Positions 26,328-34,485 of a stretch of DNA of 64,000 nucleotides are shown here, in pieces. Position numbers and translations under genes: made by a program. Below the pieces are notes generated by a model. The model was not told the DNA's origin. It searched no databases and was given only the letters and a program-made list of their open reading frames with translations. Position 1 is the first letter of the stretch; each line of letters opens with the position of its first letter. This stretch comes from Sphingobacterium sp. lm-10 (GTDB lineage Bacteria > Bacteroidota > Bacteroidia > Sphingobacteriales > Sphingobacteriaceae): the NCBI RefSeq assembly GCF_023554555.1, contig NZ_JAMJWC010000003.1, positions 62,001 through 126,000 on the forward strand. Reading direction: 5' to 3'.

Positions 26328-27035
26328 ATGGAAAAAGAAATAACAGTAGCCGTTGTAGAAGACGATGAAAACCTACGGTTTTTAGTAAGCCATAGGTTGC
26401 AAACAGAAAATTATCAGGTGTTGCAAATAGCAGATGGCCTCGAAGCCGAGAAAATTATCCTGTCTAAGCAACCTGATATCGTGTTGCTAGATTGGATGTT
26501 GCCAGGTAAAGAAGGAATCGAGGTATGCGAGGCTGTGCGCAAAGCTGGGTTCGAGAATATCATTATCATGATGACGGCCAAATCGCAGGATGTAGACAAA
26601 ATCGATGCATATAGCTACGGTGTAAGCGATTACATTACCAAGCCATTTAATATGGACGTACTGGTTGCTATGATCGAGAATAAGGTGCGGTTTTTTGTGC
26701 CTAAATCTGGTGCGGAGGTATATCACTTTGGACAAACAGAGCATCACCCCAATATCCACTCTTTAGTGCGCGACGGAAAGAAAATTGAATTGACTATTTT
26801 GGAAAATCGCATCTTGTTACATTTCCTACGCAACAAAGGTAAAGATGTAACACGAGATGAGTTGATGGAGGCTGTATGGGGATATAGCTCTAACGTGAAT
26901 ACACGTACCTTGGACATGCATGTGGTACGTTTGAGAAAGAAAATAGAGAAAAATCCAGATAAACCGTCTTATTTGCAGACCGTGCGAGGATTGGGTTACA
27001 AGTTTGTAGACGACTTGTCCGAAATTCCAGATTAA
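26328..27035 (+). CDS. OmpR-family response regulator
   Basis: 235 aa. The receiver domain (1-120) shows the acidic pair EDDE, the phosphoacceptor Asp in VLLDWMLPGKEG (about 52), the Thr in IMMTAKS and Lys in YITKPFN. The C-terminal winged helix (about 140-230, LTILENRILLHFL, TRTLDMHVVRLRKKI, TVRGLGYKF) is of the OmpR/PhoB type. It should be phosphorylated by the adjacent kinase and regulate genes. A hairpin terminator ends the operon. Confidence 0.95.
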   Translation: MEKEITVAVVEDDENLRFLVSHRLQTENYQVLQIADGLEAEKIILSKQPDIVLLDWMLPGKEGIEVCEAVRKAGFENIIIMMTAKSQDVDKIDAYSYGVSDYITKPFNMDVLVAMIENKVRFFVPKSGAEVYHFGQTEHHPNIHSLVRDGKKIELTILENRILLHFLRNKGKDVTRDELMEAVWGYSSNVNTRTLDMHVVRLRKKIEKNPDKPSYLQTVRGLGYKFVDDLSEIPD

Positions 27036-27077
27036 ATTTGCTTTTACAGATACAGATCATTATTTTCGTGATAATGA

Positions 27078-27125
27078 GCAAGGCCATGTTGTCCTCTAAT
27101 GGATAGTATGGTCTTGCCTTTTTTA
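27078..27125 (+). terminator. Terminator of the two-component operon
   Basis: gcaaggccat (27078-27087) pairs with atggtcttgc (27108-27117) with one G-U, and a T-rich run follows at 27118-27125. Confidence 0.65.
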
Positions 27126-27168
27126 TTGTCTATTATTAAATAACATGGTGCTAATTAAGTAGTTTATT

Positions 27169-27642
27169 ATGGCAGAAGTAACTTATTATACGGAAGAAGG
27201 GTTGGCTAAACTTCGTGAAGAATTGCAGTATCTGAAAACGGAAGGTCGTACGAAAATCGCGAATGCCATTGCAGAAGCGCGAGATAAGGGAGATCTTTCA
27301 GAGAATGCAGAATACGATGCAGCGAAAGAGGCGCAGGGCTTGCACGAAGCAAAGATCGCCAAGTTAGAAACTGTTTTGTCGACGGCACGTATCATAGATG
27401 AATCCAATCTGGATACATCCAAGGTTTTGGCCTTATCCATTGTGAAAATAAAAAACGTGAAGAATGGCACAGTGATGACCTACCAGTTGGTGTCTGAAAC
27501 AGAGGCCGATTTCAAATCTGGAAAAATCTCTGTCAAATCACCGATCGCTCAAGGGCTTTTAGGATTAAAAGTAGGAGATATAGCCACGGTAACTGTTCCT
27601 GCTGGAGAGTTGGACTTAGAAATCTTGGAAATATCCCGTTAG
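27169..27642 (+). CDS. greA: Transcription elongation factor GreA
   Basis: 157 aa, the standard length. The N-terminal antiparallel coiled coil (about 8-75) has the tip acidic residues in EARDKGDLSENAEYDAAKEAQ, which reach the RNA polymerase active site. The C-terminal FKBP-like domain ends with SPIAQGLLGLKVGD. GreA stimulates transcript cleavage in backtracked RNA polymerase. It is monocistronic, with terminators on either side. Confidence 0.97.
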   Translation: MAEVTYYTEEGLAKLREELQYLKTEGRTKIANAIAEARDKGDLSENAEYDAAKEAQGLHEAKIAKLETVLSTARIIDESNLDTSKVLALSIVKIKNVKNGTVMTYQLVSETEADFKSGKISVKSPIAQGLLGLKVGDIATVTVPAGELDLEILEISR

Positions 27643-27660
27643 AAATTTTGTAGTGGTTAT

Positions 27661-27746
27661 GTGCGGTTCTGCCATAACCGCACGATCCAACATTGTATCT
27701 CAGAAAGAAGTCGAAAATAGCCTATTACGACTTCTTTCTTTTTTTG
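27661..27746 (+). terminator. Hairpins after greA
   Basis: A first hairpin (gtgcggtt 27661-27668 with aaccgcac 27676-27683) has no T-run. A second (agaaagaagtcg 27702-27713 with cgacttctttct 27728-27739) is followed by a long T-run, a standard intrinsic terminator. Confidence 0.8.
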
Positions 27747-27862
27747 TTATATTTGCTAATGATCACTGGATAGATTTTCGTGTCTTTAACATTGTGAAAC
27801 AATAGTACAATGTGGGATGTTATGAAAATCAGAAGCCAGTTTTTTATACACTAATAGTACGT

Positions 27863-28273
27863 ATGTCTACAATATTTTCACAAATTGTCTCTGGGGAGAT
27901 ACCTGCCTATAAAGTTGCCGAGAGCAATGATTATCTTGCTTTTCTCGATGTAAGACCTATTGCCAAAGGACACGTTCTAGTGGTTCCTAAGGAAGAGACA
28001 GACTATATTTTTGATATCGGTGATGATGCCTATATGGGTATGTGGATGTTTGCAAAGATCGTTGCGCAAGGCATCAAAAAAGCAATCCCGTGTGCACGTG
28101 TTGGTGTGGCTGTTGTAGGGTTAGAAGTAGCGCACGCGCACATACATTTGGTGCCCATCAATCAGATTTCCGATCTCAACTTTGAAAAACCTAAATTGGA
28201 TTTTTCTGAAGAAGAGATGTTGGCTATTTCAGAACAGGTAAGGGAAGCTATTTCCGAAGTTACTCATGGATAA
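27863..28273 (+). CDS. HIT-family nucleotide-binding protein
   Basis: 136 aa histidine triad protein of the HINT/Hit type; these hydrolyse or transfer nucleotide monophosphate groups. The triad motif is seen at AHAHIHLVPI near residue 95, and the N-terminal FSQIVSGEIPAYKV and VVPKEETDYIF are typical. The ATG at 27863 is chosen because the family begins with TIFSQIV; an upstream GTG would add 17 unrelated residues. Between the stop and the DedA gene lies about 107 bp. Confidence 0.92.
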   Translation: MSTIFSQIVSGEIPAYKVAESNDYLAFLDVRPIAKGHVLVVPKEETDYIFDIGDDAYMGMWMFAKIVAQGIKKAIPCARVGVAVVGLEVAHAHIHLVPINQISDLNFEKPKLDFSEEEMLAISEQVREAISEVTHG

Positions 28274-28380
28274 GCCACCAACACCCTTTACGAGATATCC
28301 ATTACACCGATTTCATTATTCAATGATTGTCTTTGTTCAGCCTATGTGCATGACGATAATAGGGACGTAAATTGATCAAT

Positions 28381-29034
28381 ATGCAAGAGTTTCTACTATC
28401 ATTTCAACAATTGATGGATCCTGAATACCTGCTAAGTCATGGCGGGTTTTACATTGTTTGTCTTATTGTATTTGCAGAGACCGGGCTCTTTTTCGGTTTC
28501 TTTTTGCCGGGAGATTACCTGCTCTTCCTTGCGGGCTTATTTTGTGCCTTAGGAAAGATAGACGTGGACATTTTCGTCCTGTACTTCGGTATTCTGGCCG
28601 CCGGAGTTTTAGGTAATTTTGTTGGTTACTGGTTTGGGCATCGAGCTGGGCCCATGCTCTTCAAACGAAAGGATTCCTTTTTATTTAAGCGCAAGTATGT
28701 GGTTATGGCAGAAGAGTTTTTCCAGAAGTGGGGAGGTACCGCCTTGATAATCGGTCGTTTTGTGCCAATTATACGTACATTTGCTCCCATATTTGCCGGT
28801 GTCGTACAGCTGAATTTCCGAAAGTTCGTTTTATACAACATTATTGGAGCCGTTTTGTGGGTGTCTTTATTGACATTGACCGGTTATTACTTAGGGGTGA
28901 AGTTTCCTGAAGTAATTAATTATGTCGAATATATTATCGTCGGATTGATTGTCGTGGCATTTTTACCTATTGCCATTGCCTTATTAAGACGTCAGTTAAA
29001 AGAGCGTAAAAAACAAAAACAGTTAAATAGTTAA
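28381..29034 (+). CDS. DedA-family membrane protein
   Basis: 217 aa, ATG at 28381 preferred over an in-frame TTG three codons before. DedA (SNARE-associated) proteins act in membrane lipid flipping and envelope homeostasis. Typical marks are [36 protein letters not shown], the signature [16 protein letters not shown] and four or five membrane helices. It leads an apparent operon with ppa (8 nt gap), a CorC-type gene (13 nt) and rsmE (4 nt). Confidence 0.9.
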   Translation: MQEFLLSFQQLMDPEYLLSHGGFYIVCLIVFAETGLFFGFFLPGDYLLFLAGLFCALGKIDVDIFVLYFGILAAGVLGNFVGYWFGHRAGPMLFKRKDSFLFKRKYVVMAEEFFQKWGGTALIIGRFVPIIRTFAPIFAGVVQLNFRKFVLYNIIGAVLWVSLLTLTGYYLGVKFPEVINYVEYIIVGLIVVAFLPIAIALLRRQLKERKKQKQLNS

Positions 29035-29042
29035 TACATTAC

Positions 29043-29585
29043 ATGAGTACACAACACCCTTGGCATCAGGTATCGCCTGGCGACGACTTGCCTAGTTCCG
29101 TAAATGCCATCATCGAAATCCCTAAGGGATCTAAAGCAAAGTATGAAATCGACAAAGATAGCGGCTTGATCAAATTAGATCGCGTTTTGTTTTCTTCGGT
29201 TATGTACCCAGCTAATTATGGCTTTATTCCACAGACCTACTGTGATGATAAAGATCCTCTAGATATCCTTGTGCTGTGTTCAGTAGATGTATATCCGATG
29301 AGCCTGATTGAGGCTAAAGTAATTGGTGTGATGCACATGATTGATGGCGGTGAGCAAGATGATAAGATTATCGCGGTTGCAAAGCACGACATGTCTGTAA
29401 ACTACATCAATGACCTTTCTGAATTGCCTCCTCACACGATGAAGGAAATTGTCCGTTTCTTCCAAGATTATAAAGCTTTGGAAAATAAGAATGTGACAAT
29501 CGAAAATTTATATGGCAGAACTTATGCGGAAAATGTTATTTTAGAGAGCATTGAATTGTATAAAAAAGAGTTTGGTAATAAATAG
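29043..29585 (+). CDS. ppa: Inorganic pyrophosphatase, family I
   Basis: 180 aa soluble enzyme that hydrolyses pyrophosphate to phosphate. Family I motifs are visible: [17 protein letters not shown] at the N-terminal side, the signature [11 protein letters not shown] with metal-binding aspartates (near 71), and [13 protein letters not shown]. It is cytoplasmic and essential in most bacteria. It lies second in the DedA-ppa-CorC-rsmE run. Confidence 0.96.
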   Translation: MSTQHPWHQVSPGDDLPSSVNAIIEIPKGSKAKYEIDKDSGLIKLDRVLFSSVMYPANYGFIPQTYCDDKDPLDILVLCSVDVYPMSLIEAKVIGVMHMIDGGEQDDKIIAVAKHDMSVNYINDLSELPPHTMKEIVRFFQDYKALENKNVTIENLYGRTYAENVILESIELYKKEFGNK

Positions 29586-29598
29586 ATACAATATATAA

Positions 29599-30918
29599 AT
29601 GGGTCTCGATATTTTTTGGACAATCTTTTTGGTTCTTGCTAACGGCTTTTTCGTTGCAGCGGAGTTTGCTATAGTCAAAGTTCGGGCATCGCAGATAGAA
29701 CTTCAGGCAAAGTCTGGTAGCAAAGTGGCCACGATGGCCAAAAATATTACCGAGCACCTTGATGGTTATCTTGCCGCCACACAACTAGGTATTACACTGG
29801 CCTCACTGGCTTTAGGTTGGGTAGGCGAGAAGGTGATGACGGAAATAGTGAATAATATGTTCGGTTTTTTCAATATTGAACTAACTGGGCGTTGGGCCAC
29901 TAACCTGGGCCATGTATTAGCTTTTGCCATTATCACCTTCTTACACATTGTTTTTGGAGAATTGGCTCCTAAGTCCATTGCCATCCAAAAGCCGGTCGCA
30001 ACGACGATGCGAATCGCTTTGCCACTACAGTTCTTTTATTATGTTTTCAAGCCTATCATTTGGGTATTGAATGGCTTTGCCAATATGCTTTTAAGGCTAA
30101 TTGGTATTCAGGTTAATGCCCATGAAGTAAGTCATTCGTCAGAAGAATTACAATACCTGTTGGAAAAAGGCCGTGAAAGTGGTGCATTAAATACATCGGA
30201 GCACGAGTTGATCAAGAACGTCTTTGACTTCAATGAGCGTATTGTGAAAAACATCATGGTACCTCGTACGAAAATTGTTGCGGCAGAAGTCAATGAAACG
30301 CCAGAAGATTTTATTAATAGGGTTACTGAAGAAGGTTATTCTCGGGTGCCTATTTACCAGGATAATATCGACCAAATTATTGGTTTGGTGCATACAAAAG
30401 ATCTACTTCCTATTGTCGCGAAAGGTAATCCAGTCGTGCTGAAGCGGATCATGCGCAAGCCTTACTTTATTCCGGAGACCAAGAAGATCAATGATCTGAT
30501 GGCAGAATTTCAACAGAAGCGTATCCAAATTGCTTTTGTGTTGGATGAATTTGGTGGTACCGCTGGTATGGTTACACTAGAGGATATCGTCGAAGAGTTG
30601 GTCGGTGAGATTCAAGATGAGTACGATGAAGAGACGCCATTGGTAGAGCGCATCTCCGATACCGAATTTATGGTAGATGCAGGGGCGAATGTGCATGATG
30701 TCAATGAATTTCTTCCGCTAGAACTACCAGAGAGTTCAGATTATGATACCGTGGCCGGATTAGTTAGCCATGTTTTCGAGCGTATTCCTGATGTAGGTGA
30801 TAGCTGTGAAGACCTAGGCTACATCTTTACGATTATGAAGAAGACACAGCAAAATATCGAATTTGTGAAGTTGGATTTAGTAGAGACACCGCACGACGAC
30901 ACCGAAGATAACGATTAA
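29599..30918 (+). CDS. CNNM/CBS-domain membrane protein, CorC/HlyC type
   Basis: 439 aa. An N-terminal CNNM (DUF21) domain with about four helices (to residue 170) is followed by a CBS pair (about 210-330, MVPRTKIVAAEVNET and LDEFGGTAGMVTLEDIVEELVGEI) and a C-terminal CorC_HlyC domain (about 345-430). Such proteins, often misnamed hemolysins, are linked to magnesium or cobalt efflux and sensing. It is encoded between ppa and rsmE. Transport direction here is unproven. Confidence 0.92.
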   Translation: MGLDIFWTIFLVLANGFFVAAEFAIVKVRASQIELQAKSGSKVATMAKNITEHLDGYLAATQLGITLASLALGWVGEKVMTEIVNNMFGFFNIELTGRWATNLGHVLAFAIITFLHIVFGELAPKSIAIQKPVATTMRIALPLQFFYYVFKPIIWVLNGFANMLLRLIGIQVNAHEVSHSSEELQYLLEKGRESGALNTSEHELIKNVFDFNERIVKNIMVPRTKIVAAEVNETPEDFINRVTEEGYSRVPIYQDNIDQIIGLVHTKDLLPIVAKGNPVVLKRIMRKPYFIPETKKINDLMAEFQQKRIQIAFVLDEFGGTAGMVTLEDIVEELVGEIQDEYDEETPLVERISDTEFMVDAGANVHDVNEFLPLELPESSDYDTVAGLVSHVFERIPDVGDSCEDLGYIFTIMKKTQQNIEFVKLDLVETPHDDTEDND

Positions 30919-30922
30919 ATTT

Positions 30923-31645
30923 ATGTTGTTATTTTACACTCCAGATGTGCAGCATACGCACAAGGAGTACCTCCTTTCCGAAGAAGAAAGTAAGCATGCC
31001 ATTCGTGTACTTCGTTTGCAAATCGGCCATACGGTGCACTTAGTTAATGGTGTCGGTGATCTGTTACACGCGGAAATCATTGATGCTCATCCAAAGCGAA
31101 CCGCCCTGCGTATCCTATCGTACGAGCGTGACTTTCAAAAACGAAATTACTACCTGCATATTGCCATCGCGCCAACTAAGAATATCGATCGCTTGGAGTG
31201 GTTTATCGAAAAGGCTACTGAGATTGGTGTAGACGAGATTACGCCGATTATTTGCGAACACTCGGAGCGAAAAGAAGTGAAAATAGAGCGTCTTACGAAA
31301 GTGGCTATCGCTGCGATGAAGCAGTCGTTAAAAGCCTATTTGCCAAAAATAAATCCTGCGATCACTTTTACGCAATTTTTGGAGCAGCAACGTTCTTCTT
31401 CCATAGCAGTCCATAAAGCGATCGCACATTGTGTGGATATGGAGAAATCTTATTTATCCACTTTGCTGCCAGCGCAAGGATCTTACCTCATATTAATAGG
31501 GCCAGAAGGCGACTTCTCTGAAAAGGAAATTACGCTAACAATGAAGGAAGAGTTCAAGATGACGTCTTTAGGAGAAAGCCGCTTGCGTACCGAAACGGCA
31601 GCACTGATGGCTACAGCAGAAATTTCTGTGCTCAACAGAATATAA
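30923..31645 (+). CDS. rsmE: 16S rRNA (uracil1498-N3)-methyltransferase
   Basis: 240 aa SPOUT-class RsmE, which methylates U1498 of 16S rRNA. An N-terminal PUA-like domain (about 1-70, ESKHAIRVLRLQIGHTVHLVNG) is followed by the knotted SAM-binding domain with IGPEGDFSEKEI (near 192) and the motif LGESRLRTETAALMATAEI. Last gene of the DedA operon; 4 nt after the CorC-type gene. Confidence 0.95.
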   Translation: MLLFYTPDVQHTHKEYLLSEEESKHAIRVLRLQIGHTVHLVNGVGDLLHAEIIDAHPKRTALRILSYERDFQKRNYYLHIAIAPTKNIDRLEWFIEKATEIGVDEITPIICEHSERKEVKIERLTKVAIAAMKQSLKAYLPKINPAITFTQFLEQQRSSSIAVHKAIAHCVDMEKSYLSTLLPAQGSYLILIGPEGDFSEKEITLTMKEEFKMTSLGESRLRTETAALMATAEISVLNRI

Positions 31646-31650
31646 AGCAT

Positions 31651-31683
31651 AAAAAAGGGTTTACCACCAAAAGCGGAAAACCC
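31651..31683 (-). terminator. Weak hairpin terminator
   Basis: gggttt (31657-31662) and aaaccc (31678-31683) form a short stem. Read on the minus strand it is followed by a T-run, after the DUF3299-like gene ending at 31711. Confidence 0.45.
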
Positions 31684-31710
31684 AATCTATTGTTAATTAA
31701 TAGTTCCTTT

Positions 31711-32202
31711 TTATTTTACCACGACAGCATCTAAAATCTGGATTTCTGAATTTCCTTTTAATGGCTCTGGATTGAATACCATTTTACCTCGTAACTTGAT
31801 CGGCTCGTCCGAAAATTTCACGGTTGTTCCACCTTTCATAATGATTTCTACCATAGGAGGGATGCCATTTGTGCCACAAAATTGACACTGCGCCAGTGGT
31901 AATACCGACATCATAAAGGTCGTGTGATTTCTTCCGCTTTTTAAGGGCACCATATATCCTGGTAGATCTACCTGCTTATTTTCTAGTGCTTTTAGCACGG
32001 GCGGATATTCTGGCGTGTACACCTTTTTGTTACCTTGGGTGGTCACTTTATACATCATTTTATCGATGGCCTCCCAGGTTTTATTCATCATGGGAGTATG
32101 ATCGGGTACTTCCATACCCGGATACTGACCACCGCCAATCTGTGCCTGCGACGCGAACGCGGTGAAAGTAAGTGCAATTGCAATAAAGATCTGCTTCATC
32201 AT
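31711..32202 (-). CDS. DUF3299-like exported protein with CxxC
   Basis: 163 aa with a signal peptide (cleavage after FASQA). The mature protein has the DUF3299-type pattern: an aromatic segment, KQVDLPGYMVPLKS (near 92), then LAQCQFCGTNGIPPMVEI with a CxxC pair, and later KLRGKMVF. It starts 12 nt after the ABC permease gene and is last in that operon. In some Proteobacteria DUF3299 proteins are encoded with FtsX-like ABC transporters that handle zinc, so metal-linked envelope work is a reasonable guess, not shown. Confidence 0.7.
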   Translation of the reverse strand: MMKQIFIAIALTFTAFASQAQIGGGQYPGMEVPDHTPMMNKTWEAIDKMMYKVTTQGNKKVYTPEYPPVLKALENKQVDLPGYMVPLKSGRNHTTFMMSVLPLAQCQFCGTNGIPPMVEIIMKGGTTVKFSDEPIKLRGKMVFNPEPLKGNSEIQILDAVVVK

Positions 32203-32214
32203 TTTATCAAATTA

Positions 32215-33621
32215 TTATTTGTCACCTAGTATGGTTGATATTGTTGTGTTGTAGGCTTTGATAGCCGGCAGTATGGCCGCAATAGTGCCTATCGCTGCCG
32301 CAATTAACAGAATGAACAGCTCTGTTGGACTAACAGCCAATGCCTGTATGAAATCGGCGCTTTGCCCGGTTTGAGTGCTGATATAAAAGAGCGCCAAATG
32401 ACCAAATAGTAATCCAACTAAACCTCCAATAAGTGTAATTACTAATCCTTCGACTATAACCAACGTAAAAAGTTTAGTCTTTCCTGCGCCCAAAGACCGC
32501 ATTATTGCCAGATCATATTTGCGTTCTTTTAAAGCATTGTATAGGCTAATAAATACGCTTAAACCCGCAATCAGCATAATGACGTAGGCTAGAATTTCTA
32601 ACGAATCAATACCTACTCCCAGTAAGGAAAATAAACGCGTCGTTTCCATCGCTGGCGAAGCAGCTTGCATAGCCGTAGATTGATTGACCATCCGTGGGAG
32701 CGTGCTAATTGCTGCCGGGCTACTGTACCTTATGAGTAGGGAGGTAATTTCTAAACCTTGTGATTTGTATACATCGTCGCCGATACTTTTTACGTGAGTC
32801 GTTGTGGTATCAGGGAGATTATTTTCCAATTGAGCGGCTGCGCGGGCATCTGCTGCATTAGCGACCAACTCCTGAGGGTGTTCGTGATCGTGGTGAGGAT
32901 CTTTTTCGTCGTGCATATGTCCATGATCGTGATCATGTTCGTTATTCACATGCTGGTGCTCTTCCGTATGATCTTCGTTAGCATGTTCATGTTCATCGTC
33001 ATGTGCGATATCGTGCACGTCCCATATACTGGCCAAGTTGCATAGCAGTAAGTTATCCACTACCGTTCCGGTTGGTTCTAAGATGCCAACCACTGTAAAT
33101 GGATGTTCGTCGTGCACATGACCATTTTCAGCTAATCCATGCGCACTATGTACCTGATCGCCAATTTTGAGTTTATTTTTACGTGCGGTCTCACTGCCTA
33201 TTACCGTCTCAAAGCTCTTCGTCCACATACCGCCCTGTGCGATCTCCAGTTCGTAAAGGTCAAAATAGCTACTATCCGTACCCACGATACGATGTCCATT
33301 GAAATTATCACCCAGAGACATGGGGACAGCGAGATCAACCAATGGATTGTCACTAAATTGTGCAGCATCCGACAAGAGAATATTCCCTGTAGGATAATCT
33401 ACGTGGTAGATAGAACTGAGTATCAATTGCAAAGGGCTTCCTTTAGCACCGATCACCAAATCAATATGTTTGCTATTATTATCCAGCTGCTTTTCAAACG
33501 TATCGCTCGTGATATAGATCACGACCAAGATCGCTACGCCAAATGCGGTAAGTAGGATACTCAATAATGCCGAGCCGAGCTGCTGTGTGATGTTCTTCCA
33601 AACTAATTGTAGAATGCTCAT
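32215..33621 (-). CDS. FtsX/MacB-like ABC permease with His-rich external loop
   Basis: 468 aa permease: helix 1 at about 18-38, a large periplasmic MacB_PCD-like domain (about 40-340) and three C-terminal helices (about 345-460, FtsX domain). Residues 203-249 carry 16 histidines with many Asp and Glu (for example HDHDHGHMHDEKDPHHDHEH), absent from ordinary MacB or LolC-type permeases. This strongly suggests binding of Zn2+ or a like metal. The partner ATPase is encoded 14 nt upstream and a DUF3299-like protein 12 nt downstream. It probably moves a metal-linked substrate or acts mechanically on a periplasmic partner. Confidence 0.82.
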   Translation of the reverse strand: MSILQLVWKNITQQLGSALLSILLTAFGVAILVVIYITSDTFEKQLDNNSKHIDLVIGAKGSPLQLILSSIYHVDYPTGNILLSDAAQFSDNPLVDLAVPMSLGDNFNGHRIVGTDSSYFDLYELEIAQGGMWTKSFETVIGSETARKNKLKIGDQVHSAHGLAENGHVHDEHPFTVVGILEPTGTVVDNLLLCNLASIWDVHDIAHDDEHEHANEDHTEEHQHVNNEHDHDHGHMHDEKDPHHDHEHPQELVANAADARAAAQLENNLPDTTTTHVKSIGDDVYKSQGLEITSLLIRYSSPAAISTLPRMVNQSTAMQAASPAMETTRLFSLLGVGIDSLEILAYVIMLIAGLSVFISLYNALKERKYDLAIMRSLGAGKTKLFTLVIVEGLVITLIGGLVGLLFGHLALFYISTQTGQSADFIQALAVSPTELFILLIAAAIGTIAAILPAIKAYNTTISTILGDK

Positions 33622-33635
33622 GTCAAAAATTTCTA

Positions 33636-34277
33636 TTAAAGGAAGTACGTGTTTGTAAATTCATCTTTTATGCGCTTATCGTGTGTCGAAATGATCAACG
33701 TAGAACCATGCTTATCTGCCATTTCTTTCAACAATGTTAGTACGCGTTGCGTATTGTTATCATCCAAAGATGCTGTAGGTTCATCTGCTAATAGTATTGC
33801 GGGCCGATTGATGATGGCACGCGCAATAGCTGCACGCTGTAGCTGTCCGCGACTGAGTTGGTTTGGGTGTTTTTGAGCATGTTCCGCGAGCTGTAATTGC
33901 TCCAGTAAAGAGTCAATTTGCTTTTGATCTACTGGGTAGCCAGCCAGGGATTGTGCTAATCTGATGTTTTCAGATAGCGTAAGGTTCTTGAGTAAATGGG
34001 CTTCCTGAAAGATAAAACCAATATTCTGTGCGCGAAATTTATCCAAAGCAGATTCTGATAGTTGGTATATATCGTCGTTGTTGATAAGTACCTGACCCGT
34101 TGTGGGATTAGATAGCCCGCCCAGAAGATTAAGAAGCGTGCTTTTCCCAGTTCCAGAATCGCCAAGCAATAAGGTATGTTGCTGTTTGCTGACGTAAAGA
34201 TCTTTAAAAGCCAGCATCGGGCTTTGCGATCCATAACGAAAAGTCAGGCCTTCTGTTTTCAGGACGTAATTCTGCAT
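33636..34277 (-). CDS. ABC transporter ATPase of the LolD/MacB type
   Basis: 213 aa cytoplasmic ATPase. Walker A is LLGDSGTGKSTLLNLLGG (near 37), the Q-loop FIFQEAHLL, signature LSRGQLQRAAIARA (a variant of LSGGQ with Arg for the first Gly), Walker B ILLADEPTASLDD and switch His in IISTHD. First gene of the operon with the His-rich permease. A clear promoter box was not found in the 208-bp gap upstream. Confidence 0.92.
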   Translation of the reverse strand: MQNYVLKTEGLTFRYGSQSPMLAFKDLYVSKQQHTLLLGDSGTGKSTLLNLLGGLSNPTTGQVLINNDDIYQLSESALDKFRAQNIGFIFQEAHLLKNLTLSENIRLAQSLAGYPVDQKQIDSLLEQLQLAEHAQKHPNQLSRGQLQRAAIARAIINRPAILLADEPTASLDDNNTQRVLTLLKEMADKHGSTLIISTHDKRIKDEFTNTYFL

Positions 34278-34406
34278 AAGTTCACCTCTTTTTTATGTGC
34301 AAATTAGCATTTTTTTTAGGCTTAAACTAATTTGAACGGGTGGGAGGGGTGTATCTAATAAAAAAGATACAGGGAAGAGATCGATTTTTTTGATAATGTA
34401 GTACTA

Positions 34407-34480
34407 TGAAAAAAGTAGCGCCAACAGATATCATCTGTTGGCGCTACTGTACTATAATAGCAGCTAATGCTATTATAGTA
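34407..34480 (-). terminator. Tandem hairpin terminator of the MACPF gene
   Basis: Two perfect stems follow one another: 34450-34462 with 34468-34480 (ctataatagca arms), then 34414-34429 with 34433-34448 (agcgccaacagat arms). On the minus strand the second is followed by a run of T, just after the stop at 34486. Confidence 0.8.
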
Positions 34481-34485
34481 AAATG

